DNA of 64,000 nt from Camellia lanceoleosa. Its lineage: Eukaryota > Streptophyta > Magnoliopsida > Ericales > Theaceae. Shown one piece after another: positions 1 to 10,312 of this stretch. The DNA lies in assembly GCA_025200525.1 (NCBI GenBank), contig CM045768.1, positions 46,161,022 to 46,225,021 on the forward strand. Direction: 5' to 3'. The translations under genes and the position numbers were made by a program. The notes below the pieces were generated by a model. It had not been told where the DNA came from. It ran no database searches and was given only the letters and a program-made list of their open reading frames with translations. How positions within the stretch are numbered: the first letter of the stretch is position 1; every line of letters begins with the position of its first letter.

Positions 1-146
1 ATATCCTCAGCCTTGAATTGCTTCCCATTTCTCCAGCTTCCAACACTAAAATCCCATCCTAAAGAATCACCGACAGTGAAAGTAGCTTCGTGAATTGTTT
101 CCAAGTGAAGTGAGAGGGAAACAAGGAGAGCAGTGGCAAGAACCAT
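1..146 (-). CDS. Basic blue protein (plantacyanin/phytocyanin), N-terminal part, cut by window edge
   Basis: Reading the minus strand from ATG at 146 gives 48 codons open to the window edge. The first ~22 residues are hydrophobic (MVLATALLVSLSLHL...) and look like a signal peptide. They are followed by ATFTVGDSLGWDF...W..GK.FKAED, the typical start of the plastocyanin-like fold of plantacyanins (family pattern AxYTVGxxxGW...W.xGKxFxAGD). Known family role: small secreted type-I copper proteins of the cell wall; the His/Cys copper ligands lie beyond the edge. Upstream in frame, GRCSASRA resembles the usual family N-terminus, but a TAG at 171-173 sits where the family's usual Met-containing start would be, so I placed the start at the internal Met. 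This frame is not the longest ORF here. Family assignment is good; whether the gene works is unknown. Confidence 0.7.
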   Translation of the reverse strand, partial: MVLATALLVSLSLHLETIHEATFTVGDSLGWDFSVGSWRNGKQFKAED

Positions 147-177
147 AGCTCTGCTTGCACTGCATCTTCCCTAGTGA

Positions 178-414
178 TATGTTTAGCCTCATCATCTTGT
201 GCCATTTCTTCAGGATCAGAAAGTGACCCCCAAAAAACCATGGACCATCTTCAAGAACACTAGCACTATTAGAACTCAAGTCAAATGGTAAGAATATAAA
301 ACCATTATTAGTAAAAATTACCTCCCTCAGACCATTTCCCCTCCACAGATTAAATGCATATGATTTCCCAAAAATAACATAAACTATCCTATTACCATAT
401 AATTTAACAATCAA
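178..414 (-). pseudogene. DUF4283 fragment (LINE-type retrotransposon ORF1-like)
   Basis: The minus-strand translation contains FGKSYAFNL, NNGFIFLPFD and VLEDGPWFFGGHFLILKKW. This matches the core of the plant DUF4283 domain (typical VLEGGPWFFGGxxLILKKW) found in zinc-knuckle proteins encoded by plant LINE retrotransposons and their domesticated relatives. Only about 80 residues remain. No zinc knuckle, endonuclease or reverse transcriptase follows, because within ~30 bp the sequence changes to the phytocyanin 5' end on the same strand. The piece is therefore a captured or truncated fragment. It has no convincing ATG of its own. Confidence 0.6.
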
Positions 415-985
415 GACAATGCATTGGACAATATGGCATTTAAACTGTTAGACCTATCATAAAACATGCCTCTTCTTCCATTCAACAACGAAAAAAAAAT
501 CAGCCTATACAAATATACACGTCCATATTAACTACAGGAACAAAAAAATGAAAAATTTAGAGTCTAACTCAGCATATACCTGCAAAATCAATTAGAAAAA
601 GGAATTGAAAACTCTTCTTTCAAACTAATAACACTTGAATCCAAAATGACAATAATTTCCATAAAAAATCCCCCAAATCAATCCAAAATAATCAAATCCA
701 ACAATTAGAACAGCTTCTCTAATTTAGCCCTAGCTCAATTTCATTCTAATCACACAAAAAATAATTCAATTTTGATTTTAAATCAGTATGTACCTGGTAA
801 TCAACAGTTGGATAAACATAACCAAAAGCGTTTCCTCTAGGTTTCCAACAACCAAATCAAACAACAATCATATACCCAATTACACACATATACAGACTTC
901 GAATTTCCATTTCCACCATTAGGGTTTGGAAATCGAACAATCAGATACCCAATTACACACATACACATATAGAAATCATTGAAGC

Positions 986-988
<3 letters not shown>
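415..988. other. AT-rich intergenic sequence
   Basis: No coding frame, TIR or tandem repeat is recognised. Composition is A-rich with scattered ATTACACACATA motifs at 878-890 and 950-962. Confidence 0.5.
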
Positions 989-1039
<51 letters not shown>

Positions 1040-1040
1040 A
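989..1040. repeat. Compound microsatellite (AC)n(AT)n
   Basis: About 15 AC units run directly into about 10 AT units. This low-complexity tract also produces a spurious minus-strand reading frame ending in poly Cys-Val. Confidence 0.95.
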
Positions 1041-1566
1041 CTTTGAACATAGATCATGAACCAACAAAAAGCGAGCATAGATTTGGCCTCTATCGTTTAT
1101 CTCGGTGGTTGTAGCAGCAGAAGAAGAGCCCTCACATCTCAGATCTACCATAAATCTAGCAGATTTGAAGCCTTCATATCTCATATCATCGTCGTCTGAA
1201 AATGGCACGAAGATGGTGAAGACGATAGTGGTGGTGGTGTGCCGTGGATGTGAGGGTGAAGACGGCGGCGGCCAGGGAAGAGAAGTAAAAGGTAGGGAGA
1301 TTGTCATCGATCTGGTGAGGAAAAGAGAAGATGAGGAGAGAAAAAAATGTAGAGAGAAGTAAGCCGCCGAAAGCGAATCAATGGGAGGCGAGGTGAGGCA
1401 ATAGTGAGCTGAGATGGCGATATTCGATAGCAGAAGATTGACGGAAACTGTGGTCGTCTGTGATAGAGAGATGAGGGGCGGTGGTGATCGATTCTTTGTG
1501 AGAGAGAGAGAGAGAGAGCAAGAGAGAGATAGAATAGAACTGTGTGAAGACTAACAGATTTGGGCA
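1041..1566. other. Purine-rich unassigned sequence
   Basis: GA-rich on the plus strand, including a (GA)n run near 1500-1530. Overlapping short frames on both strands have biased composition and no recognisable domain. It may be internal sequence of the CACTA element whose right end follows, but that cannot be shown here. Confidence 0.4.
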
Positions 1567-2279
1567 AAAATTTAGGCGCCAATATGAAATATTTCCCACT
1601 AAATTTTTATACACATTTGGCGATGAAATTTTAGTAGCCAAAACATGAACTAATGATGACAAAAAAAATTTTAGTCGCCTATTGGTACACTTTTGGCGAC
1701 TAAATTTGTTTTAGTTGCCAAAAATGTAAGTTCTTTGAAAATTTTAATTACAATTGGAGACTAAACATTTTAGTCAGAAAAAGTCAGTTAAAGGCGACTA
1801 AAATAATTTTTTGTCGCTGAAAGTAAGTTTTTGGCGACTAAACCTTTAGTCGCCAAAGAGAAAAAAAAAATTTATTTTGCATTTGGCGACTAAACATTTT
1901 AGTAGCTAAAAATCAATATACGGCGACTAAATTTTTTTTTTTGTCGCTGAAATAAGTTTTTGGTGACTAAAACTTTAAACGCCAAAGAGAAAAAAAATAT
2001 TTTTTTTATTTTCCATTCGGCGACTAAATATTTTAGTAGCCAAAAGTCAATATACAACGACTAAATTTTTTTTTTTTGTCGCCAATTCTGGCATTTTTAG
2101 CGACTAAATTTTTTTTTAGTCGCCAATGATGAATATACCCCGGCTAAAAAAAAATTAGTAGCTAAATATTTTACTTTTGGCGACTAAAAAAAATGTTAAT
2201 CAGCAATTCCATAACTTTTGACGACTAAATTTTTTTTAGTCGCCAATTTTAGTCGCCAAAGGTGCATTTTGTTGTAGTG
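1567..2279. mobile_element. CACTA (En/Spm) transposon, right terminal region with subterminal repeats
   Basis: The segment is filled with direct and inverted copies of a short motif, GGCGACTAAA / TTTAGTCGCC, spaced every 30-60 bp. It ends in ATTTTGTTGTAGTG at 2266-2279, the inverted form of CACTACAACAAAAT. A CACTA terminus preceded by a dense subterminal motif array is the hallmark of plant CACTA elements, where the motif binds the transposase. No matching left end CACTACAA is seen between 1 and 1567, so the left end is lost or lies outside the window. No CACTA transposase is recognisable here. Confidence 0.75.
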
Positions 2280-3001
2280 TTTGTATAAATGTGTCTTGTA
2301 AGTTTTATTTTGTATTTTCACATAAGGATTGGATCATTTTATATTTTTTTTCATTATACTAGCACAATTTATATTTGTTAAATGATCAATTTTTGGCTTC
2401 AAATTAGTTAGTAGTCACATTAGGATTGCTCTCTTGGTTGTGAAGGATTTGAGCTCTATAAGTAACAGCCATGAACAAAGCAAAAACAGAGTACAACATA
2501 TATTTATGTGTATATATATAAGTGTGTGTGTGTAAATATAGTAAAGAAACTAGTAAGAGAGAACAAGTGGGTATCTAATGATTGGATTTGATTTGTAGAG
2601 AAGTAGATGATATCATCCTATCTAGTAAATAAGTGTTCTAGAGAACCACAGAGAAGTAATAGAGCGAGAGAGAGAGAGAGAGAGAGGGAAGGGGGGATAT
2701 GTTTGGCTCTAATTTGTTATGTAATGTTTGAGGCAGTTACAATAATTATGCATCTCTTCCTTATCATTATTTCTTTCTATTAATCTTTCCAGAAAATGCC
2801 AATGTTTGTTGCTGCTAATGATTAATTTGGATCCCATCCAAAGGAATAATCACTTGACCAGGTCATCAAGTTTCCAAACCTTTCAATGATCACTATAAAT
2901 GATCTCCCAATTGAAGTTGTAGATTTGAGGTCATGATTAAGTAGTTGCGGAGAAGAATTAATTTTGCCAATTTTATGTGGGAGGAAATTTTCAAAATATA
3001 T
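2280..3001. other. Intergenic sequence with (GA)n microsatellite
   Basis: AT-rich with no supported gene. A (GA)n run lies at about 2666-2688 and short (TA)n/(TG)n runs at 2508-2535. Confidence 0.5.
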
Positions 3002-3213
3002 ATCTACCAATTTGTAATAAAATCTATTTCTCATTTATTTATAATTTTTCCTTTAACTTATTAGAAAAATTAATCTCACGTACAACATATATTTGAACTT
3101 ATATAAACCACAAACAACACAAAAAACAAAAAAACAACACAAAAATAGTACACTGTCAACTAAGTTACTATTAACATGTGAGGACATATTGATAAATTTT
3201 TCAGAAAAAATGC

Positions 3214-4623
3214 TCAAACAACGTTTGTGGCTTCAAAGAAAACGTTATTCACGATTATGTCAAGTGCTTTGCACATAGCTTCTAATGGCTCAACTTTAGG
3301 CATATTAAGTCCTTTTCCTTCCGTTAGATCAACTACCTCCTCACTAACCCTCTCCCATTCGAAGCATTGAATCAATGACCCCAAAGCTAAACCCACGACA
3401 TGTTGCGCCAGACCAGCCCCAGGGCAAGCCCTCCTACCCATCCCAAATGGCATCAACTTGTGTCCTTCCACTTCTCTACCTTCGAATCACTTAGGCTTAA
3501 AGCTTGTAGGATCATCCCAAACCTTAGGGTCCCGGTGAATGGCCCACGCATTAACCAATAACAATGTACCACATGGCACATTGAACCCCCCTATAATGCA
3601 ATCATCCGATGATACATGTGGTACCAACAATGGTGCTGCTGGGAATAATCGAAAGGTCTCGGAGATAATAGCTTGAATGTAATGTAGCTTTGAGATATCG
3701 TGTTCATCAATCAAGTGATCTTGGCCCACATGAGCGTTTATCTCGGCTCTCACCTTCTTCAACACTTCTAGATGGTTCACTAAAAGGCATATTGCTTATT
3801 CCATTGTCACTGCTGATGTATTAGTGCCCGCTAATATCATGCCCTGAACATTAAAAGTTAGTAATTAAACCAAAAAAGTAAATTATATTTTTACATAATC
3901 GGTACTTTTTTTGTAATAAAAGGTATTTTGTTTTAAAGTGTCCGACCTCAATTCTACTACATTCTTTGTATGTAATTTACGTGTATATATATATATATAT
4001 TTACAAATCATTTATGTATATATTTTTCCTTTTGTGTTTACAAATCATTACTCACAAAAATACGGACAATAGGAGATGAATTTACCATTTGTTTAGCCTG
4101 TTATGTTTATATACACAATACATATTATATGAGTATGTAAAATATTTCATATCTTCAAAAAAAAAAAAAAAAAACATTATTATTATTTTTAATTCAATGA
4201 GTTCTACGTGCAAACATATTTTTATAGTGCGAATCTACTTAAAAAAATGAAAAAATAAAAAATAATGAAAGCCATCCCCTAACATATATCCTTTTTTTTT
4301 TTTTAATTATTTATGAATATTAATTGCTATATAAATTTTAAAAAAAATATTTCAGTTTGTTATGAAATACTTTGTTCTTAATTTAATCAGAAATTAATAA
4401 TGCCGCTGATGCAACATTTATGGGGACATAGCGTTTTCTTTTGTCCGGTAGTTCACCACCAAATTGTGCTTGAGTGAGGATTTGGAGGGAGGAAGGTTCT
4501 GTGGAAGGAAAAGAAAGTGAATAAATTTATGAAGTCAAATTTTTGATTATGAAAAATCATGTGATATATATATATAGAGATTTTAATTTGCAAAATTGCA
4601 GCATAAAAATTGTATGATGGGCT

Positions 4624-4661
<38 letters not shown>

Positions 4662-5249
4662 GGGGGGAGGGGGGGGGGGATAGTCCACAAACCGCGATTA
4701 GTCCTTTGATGATTTCATCTGTATAATATTCTGGCTGTGATTCTTGCAAGGAAAGCAAATGATCGATCATGGTGTTCTTACTCTTGTCACGCCTGTGCTC
4801 ATCGATCAGACCTTGCAGGAAAGCGTCCATTTCTTATAAAGTATCCCCAAATTCTTCTCAAAACTCCGATAATCAATCCACCTTAACACCGGTAGAAAGT
4901 CCCCTGGGTACGATGCACCGGAATACTCGAATGCCTGCCTCACGATTTCCCAGAACTCCTTCGCCTCCTCGTTGTTCGACAACTCCTCCTCGTCGTCGCC
5001 GCCATAATACCTCTTTCCGGCGATCATTCTCATCATGATATTAAAGGTCAGTTCAGAAAACTTGGATTTCAATTCGACTCTGGCGAAATCACGAGACGAG
5101 TTTCGATACAATCTGCGGAGTAAAAGTTTGATTTCATCTGGCCTGATCGATAAGAAGCCGTTGAGGTGGCTGGTCGAGAAGATTTCCAGCGCCATGAGGC
5201 GGCGGAGGTTGCGCCAGTGGTCGCCGTAACGGGACGTGGCGATGCTGGT
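3214..5249 (-). pseudogene. CYP81-like cytochrome P450 pseudogene (copy A)
   Basis: Exon 2 (3214-3843, 630 bp, same length as in copy B) keeps the I-helix, ETFR K-helix and [10 protein letters not shown] haem motif. It has TAA at 3796-3798 in place of the I-helix Trp and TGA at 3487-3489 in place of the Arg of PERF. Intron splice sites are conserved (donor at 4691-4692, acceptor at 3844-3845); the intron has gained a (GA)n/(G)n tract at about 4622-4680. Exon 1 (4693-5249) has lost one A near 4830 (frameshift), and homology to copy B stops at 5249, so the first ~110 codons, start codon and promoter are missing. Function is excluded by four independent lesions. The intact paralogue is at 18476-20786. 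Confidence 0.93.
4622..4680. repeat. (GA)n followed by long poly-G tract in P450 pseudogene intron
   Basis: About 14 GA units are followed by a nearly pure G run of ~30 bases. The copy B intron has only a short (GA)n at the same place, so the tract expanded in copy A. Read length over poly-G is error-prone. Confidence 0.9.
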
Positions 5250-5365
5250 CACTATCAGACACAACTCTCAAAACAATTCAAACAATGCATCAGCGGGAAT
5301 CATGGAATGATGGAAGTCCCAAACATTTTCCTAAATTTGATAACATAAATCACATGGAAAACTGA

Positions 5366-5584
5366 CGCTCTGTTTGGATATCACTTTGAGCTAAAATAAT
5401 CTTATAAGATAAAATTAATTATTTTAATTAAATAAAATAAAATGTTACATCTAATTTATAATTATTTTATTTTTTCTTTTACAAAATTTAAAAAAACCAA
5501 AAAATTTATTCTAAACAAAGGTTGTTAGTCTCAAGTTAAAATAGTTAAAAAGTAAAAAAGGCAACTTACATCTTAAACGAAACG
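5366..5584. mobile_element. MITE, 219 bp, TSD TGA (PIF/Harbinger-like or unclassified)
   Basis: It is present only in duplicate A. Copy B reads straight through the target (AAAACTGAATATAAAAAATA, 21040s). Ends are CGCTCTGTTTGGATA and, inverted, CGTTTCGTTTAAGAT. The flanking 3-bp direct repeat TGA is at 5363-5365 and 5585-5587. Non-coding. Confidence 0.65.
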
Positions 5585-5596
5585 TGAATATAAAAA

Positions 5597-5739
5597 GGGC
5601 AATGCTAGAGAGCCCGAATTTGGGTGCCTCTAATGGCCCGAATTTTCCTATCAGGTAAAAAAAAAAAACAAACAAAGTTACCAAAACTGGCAATTAGGGA
5701 CATTTGGGCCACAGTTTTTAGGGCCACCAATCATTTTCC
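5597..5739. mobile_element. Mutator-like MITE, 143 bp, 9-bp TSD
   Basis: Flanked by ATATAAAAA at 5588-5596 and 5740-5748. It is absent from copy B at the equivalent position. It starts GGGCAATGCTAG and ends ..CCAATCATTTTCC; inverted, the end reads GGAAAATGATTGG, an imperfect TIR. It is nearly identical to the element at 9023-9173. A 9-bp duplication is typical of Mutator-like elements. Confidence 0.8.
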
Positions 5740-5748
5740 ATATAAAAA

Positions 5749-7004
5749 ATATGTTGATAGATATGATTTGAGGAAATAACAAATCAGTATTAATTTTAAA
5801 CTTTATATAATTTAATAATTAAAATCATAAATTTATAATTACTTTAGGATGGTAACACTGATTTGTAAATTCCTCATATGATTTTTCAGGTAGACGTAGA
5901 CCCTAAACTAATAAATCTTATAAAATTATGTTTATGATGCCTTTAATACATGTGAATATGTTATCTTAGTATTACTAAGACAGAATGTGCATTTACATAT
6001 GGGGAAATGACCAATCCGTGCGTAGTTGAAATTTTTTTTCTGGAATAATGATAAAATTTATAAATTTTAATTATTAAAGTCATCAACTTTTTCATGAATA
6101 TATAATTATTTTTTAGAATTATACCTGATTTATACGTAAACATGATAGAGTGCAGATAATGTATACATTTTAATATTTTGCTTTAAAAAATTTATTTATT
6201 TACATAAGATTATACCAATAAAAAAAAATACATATATAATAGTGACTGTTTTTAAAATAATATGTTGTTCTGAAGGTTCTTTTGATTGGAAATAAGCGAA
6301 TACAAATTTATAATATTATTTTACATATATATATTATAAATAATTTAATAGAACATATTTCATCTACACAGTATGTAATATTTAAATACACACAATTATT
6401 CATAAATCATTAAATCATGTGTATTGGTTTAATCTATAATTTTGTAATATGCATTCTGAATTTGTAATTTTGTAGCAATAAGCATGCTGATTCTATAAAT
6501 AATAATTTTGTTTTTAAGTTTTAACAAAAATTATCATGTGTCCAAAAAAACCTGTGTTTGTATCTCTAACTAATATTGTTTGATGATTTCTCCATTACCT
6601 TCTCTAATTTTTGAGATAATGTAAACACTTGGAACTTATTAAGGATATAATTTTGTGAAAATAAAATGATAAGATGAGCTCTTTATTCTTTAAAATGAAT
6701 ATTGAAGTTTGGGAGATTAACTCCAAAGGTGTGGCTAAAATGGTATTTTAGTTAATAATCAACAAATCAAAAAAAAAGAAAAAAAAAAAAAAAAAAAAGA
6801 AGCTTCATTGGACTAATTAAAGCTAAATTAAAAGGAAAGATTTTGAATAATTAGTATAACTCTGTTAAAATAAAATGATTACGTAATAGATAAGTTCTTC
6901 ACGGAGATCGGAGTCTGACTTTAAAATGAATATTGAAGTTTAGGAGATTAATGCTAAATGAGTCTCTAAAATCGTATTTTAGTTAATAATCAACAAATCA
7001 AAAC
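5749..7004. other. Non-coding part of duplicate A
   Basis: AT-rich DNA aligned with copy B (about 22290-23760, apart from B-only insertions). From ~6660 to 7004, and again after the solo LTR, there are two tandem copies of a ~190-bp unit (ATGAATATTGAAGTTTGGGA ... AGCTTCAT..). The same tandem pair is in copy B at ~23610-24000, so it predates the duplication. No gene is seen. Confidence 0.6.
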
Positions 7005-7530
7005 TGTGGGGGCATGTTTTTTGAATAACATGTGGCCAAGGTGGCACCGAAGTGCCAACCGAGATGTCACGTATCCTGGTCTTGACGCCGAGGTTACCTG
7101 CGACGATACCGAAGTCCAAGATGAACGAATAAGGAATAAGAGTCCTAGAATGGGGGAAGACTTCAACCTAGATAAGAATAGAGCTCTTACGAAATTTATT
7201 TTTATCTATTGGAGAGTCTAGGATGAGCATTGAGCCAGAGTCCAAGAGAAGCTAAACGTCTACAGGGATCAGGACAATGCTGACTATAAAAATAAGGCAC
7301 ATTCATGAGTCTAAGGTACGCTTTTTATATTCTGGCTAGTGAATTAAAGTACTGTTTGCTATCTTTGAGAGATAATTGAGTATTGACTTAATCGTCGGAA
7401 TGCCCCCGGGTGGAAGAATCACCGTCAGAGTCTCATTTTTCTGTGACAGGTCGTTCGGGCACAATCTATTCTGTCGGTGTTTGCCAGCTGAATACTTGTT
7501 TGGCAGTGTGGTTAGAAAACAGCACCCACA
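7005..7530. mobile_element. Solo LTR, 526 bp
   Basis: The insertion begins TGTGGGGGCATG and ends AACAGCACCCACA, so it has TG...CA ends with a short terminal inverted repeat (TGTGGG/CCCACA). The flanks are AAAAC (7000-7004) and GAAAC (7531-7535), a 5-bp TSD with one mismatch. Copy B has the empty site (AATCAAAACAAAAATAGC, about 23725). A TATAAAAATAAGGC box lies near 7285. Reading frames inside are not recognisable proteins. The TGTGGGGGCA start is common in plant Gypsy LTRs, but the family is not assigned. Confidence 0.8.
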
Positions 7531-7817
7531 GAAACAAAAATAGCTTCATCAGGCTAATTAAAGCTAAATTAAACGGAGAGATTTTGAATAATTAATTTCA
7601 CTAGTTTTGCTGGAGTGATGTCAACCTAAAAGTGGAATTTGAACAGTAATTAGTGATTTGACCTTAGAACTAAGTCTGTATTTGGTCAGAGAATTTGAGA
7701 GGAGATTTGAAAAGGAAAAAAAAAATATGTATAAAATTAGATGAAATGTAAAATTATTTTATTTATTTATTTATTTTTTTCAAATCTTTTAACTAAACGT
7801 AGCGAAAATCATCTATA

Positions 7818-7978
7818 GTGGTGTTTTGAGAAATTGATAAAAAAAAACTAATTTTTTTTATTTTTTTGACTTTTTTTGACAAAAAATTAAATTGTTTTAA
7901 GTAAAAAATTTGACTTTTTTAACTAAAAATATTGAAAACCAAAAAACTGATTTTTTTAGTGTGCTTCCAAAAGACCCC
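7818..7978. mobile_element. MITE-like insertion, 161 bp
   Basis: Private to copy A (copy B reads CATCTATAAAAAGGGC). Ends are GTGGTGTTTTGAGAAA and, inverted, GGGGTCTTTTGGAAGC. The possible 3-bp TSD is ATA at 7815-7817 and 7979-7981. Confidence 0.6.
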
Positions 7979-8442
7979 ATAAAAAGGGCACGGCGTAGGC
8001 AATGATACTTGAGCTTGACTGCTACCATCGTGAAGCTTCAAGAAAAAATAGCTGTCATTTTTTTGGTTTTTTTTTTTTTTTTTTTTGTCAAAACAATCAA
8101 AATAAATAAATAAATAAAATAAGTTAAAAATTTAATAAAATATAATATTATATTTAAATCATAATTATTTTATTTTTTTTCTTATAAAATTAAAAAAGCT
8201 AAAAAATTTATCCCAAACAAAGTAATTTAGTCCCAGAATAAAATAGTAAAAAAACTAAAAAGTCAATCCATATCCCAAACGAAGTCATAATAAATTTTAA
8301 AATAATTACATTAATTTTATTTTTAATAAAGTTAACTGAATTAAAATTATTTTATAGTATGAATACAGGAGTTCGTATTTGTTCATGTTGAAAATTCTAG
8401 CTTCATGGGTGAATTTTGAGCATTTTAGGACTAATTTATATT

Positions 8443-8932
8443 GAGTTGTGATTGGGGGTCCGAAAACGGGATGCCCCGAATGCCCCTAAATTTTTTTTTT
8501 TTTTTTTTTTTTTTTTTCCAGCAGAAAACGAAGAAGAGGAGGGGGAGGAGAGGGAGGGGGAGGGGGATGAGGGGGACTGAGGGGGACTGGAGGGGGCCTA
8601 AAAAATGGTCTGGAGGCGAGGCGGGGGCCGTGGCGATCGGCGATGGCAGAGGCGACGAGCAGAGGAGACGCCGGCGAGGAAACGACAGAGGCGACGAGCA
8701 GAGGAGATGACGATCGGTGACGGATCGGCGTCCTCATTCTCTCCCTCTCCCTCTCTCTCTCCCTCTCCGTCTCCCTCTCTTTCTCTTTCTCTTTCTCTCC
8801 CTCTTCCTCTGAGTTGCAGAGGTCGAAAATGGTGGAAAAAAAGAAAAAAAAAAAAACTAATGCCCAAAACGACGTCGTTTTGGGCATTAGGGGCATTCGG
8901 GGCGGAGAAATTCGGGCACCAAATCATTTTTC
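8443..8932. mobile_element. Mutator-like non-autonomous element, 490 bp, 9-bp TSD
   Basis: Direct repeat ATTTATATT at 8434-8442 and 8933-8941. Copy B lacks the insertion (about 25270). Ends read GAGTTGTGATTGGGGGTCCG and, inverted, GAAAAATGATTTGGTGCCCG. Both continue with CCCCGAATGCCCCTAA about 25-30 bp inside, giving an imperfect TIR of about 45 bp. The interior is poly-T, a GAGGGGGA-rich stretch and a CCCTCTCT microsatellite. Overlapping ORFs on both strands here are low-complexity artefacts. It shares end style with 5597-5739 and 9023-9173. Confidence 0.8.
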
Positions 8933-9022
8933 ATTTATATTTATGTTAACGATTGGAATCATTCATCTCATATGACAAATTTTAAAAAAATATGCATGTA
9001 AGAAATTGAGTTGGTCAAACAT

Positions 9023-9173
9023 CGGCAATGCTAGGGAGTCCGAATTTGGGTGCCCCTAATGGCCCGAATTTCCCTATCAGGTAAAAAAAAAAAAAAAACA
9101 AACAAACAAAGTTACCAAAACTGGCAATTATGGGCATTTGGGCCACAGTTTTTAGGGCCACCAATCATTTTCC
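9023..9173. mobile_element. Mutator-like MITE, 151 bp, 9-bp TSD
   Basis: Direct repeat GTCAAACAT at 9014-9022 and 9174-9182. Copy B has one uninterrupted GTCAAACATAAGTAATC (about 25697). The sequence is a near-copy of the element at 5597-5739: CGGCAATGCTAGGGAG start, internal poly-A, CCAATCATTTTCC end. Confidence 0.85.
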
Positions 9174-9301
9174 GTCAAACATAAGTAATCACATGATCCA
9201 ATTGTATATATATTATAATATATGGATGGTTTATTCTTAAAAACATATAGACCGTATAGATAAAAATATTTCAATAGTATGACAATCAATATTAGATCAA
9301 T

Positions 9302-9660
9302 TTAATTTTTAGATAAATTACAAATACATTCTTTGAGATTTGATTAAAATATGAAACGCTACCTGTGATTTTGAAAATTACATTTCCCCCCCCTAAGGTT
9401 GTTAATTTCATAACAAATCGTCTCTTTTATTAATAAATCATCAAGTCAATTAACTGTTTTTAATGATATTAGAAATATGTTTCAATTAATAATTTAGGTA
9501 ATTTTATTATTGTATAGGAGAGTAATTATAAATTTTATTTTTTTAGTTAATTTTGTAAAATAAAAAATTCTAACAAATGAGTATTTGTAATTTTCTAAAC
9601 CACATGAGGTAATTTATATTTTAAGCAAATCTCAGAGAGTGTATTTATGATTTATCCTTA
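9302..9660. repeat. Old palindromic MITE shared by both duplicates
   Basis: Begins GATAAATTACAAATACAT and ends with the inverse (..ATGATTTATCC). The same element is in copy B at about 25842-26182, so it was present before the duplication. Related pieces occur near 35028 and 35213. Confidence 0.6.
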
Positions 9661-10312
9661 ATTTTTTGCATGAATAATTTTTTTAATTAATTGTATAAAA
9701 TAAATGGTTTAAATCACCGAAGAGAGTCCAAATTAGTTCGAACTAACAAATTATTGATAAAAATATGACTAAATATTATGTACATTAAAATATTGAGGGA
9801 ATTTGATATATTATGCTAAAATTGTAAAATTTATTGTATTTTATTTAAACTTCACGAGAGATCAGTACAATTTATCCAAAAATAAAATAAAATCGGGTTC
9901 TCTTTTTAAGGTATGAGTGTTTTTTTCGAATTGAAAATAAAAAAATGAAAAACAATATGCAACTCGTACTTAATAATTAAACTTTCAATTTTTTTGGTTA
10001 AGATTTCATAGCCTATTTTGTTAACAAATTATGTTTTCCAACGCAGTTCTCCAAATTTTTGTTTTATTAAAAAAAAAAATTAATTGCAAAACTTTTTAGT
10101 TAAAAAATCGTGATTTATTAACAATTTTCCAAATTTTGATTTTATTGAAAGTTGTTTTTAAAAAAATTTAATCCACATTTATGCAAAATATTATTTGATT
10201 CATAATGTTAGGCCCAATATCATTTGGAGTTGTACTATTTGAATCCATACTACATGAGCCAAAGCAATGCGATCCTATGACACCGGAATCCAACGTAATT
10301 TGGATAACAAAT

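Larger units (their letters stand above)
3002..10312. repeat. Segmental duplication copy A (P450 block)
   Basis: From TCTACC.AATTTGTAATAAAATC onward this block aligns colinearly with 18271-26816, including the P450, its intron, and several kb of non-coding DNA on the 5' side of the gene. Copy A ends exactly where a Gypsy LTR begins (10313). Differences are mainly insertions private to one copy: here 5366-5584, 5597-5739, 7005-7530, 7818-7978, 8443-8932 and 9023-9173. A ~550-bp deletion removed the promoter and first part of exon 1. Confidence 0.9.

Noticed and set aside
987..1662. ORFs on both strands around 1000-1660
   Set aside because: Driven by (AC)n and GA-rich sequence; no homology recognised.
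4769..5348. Plus-strand ORFs over P450 copy A, and similar ones over 19943-20970 in copy B
   Set aside because: Antisense shadows of exon 1; the minus-strand P450 motifs and splice sites are decisive.
8441..8949. ORFs of 89-136 codons, Arg/Gly- or Ser/Leu-rich
   Set aside because: Low-complexity interior of a Mutator-like element with homopolymer and CT microsatellite.
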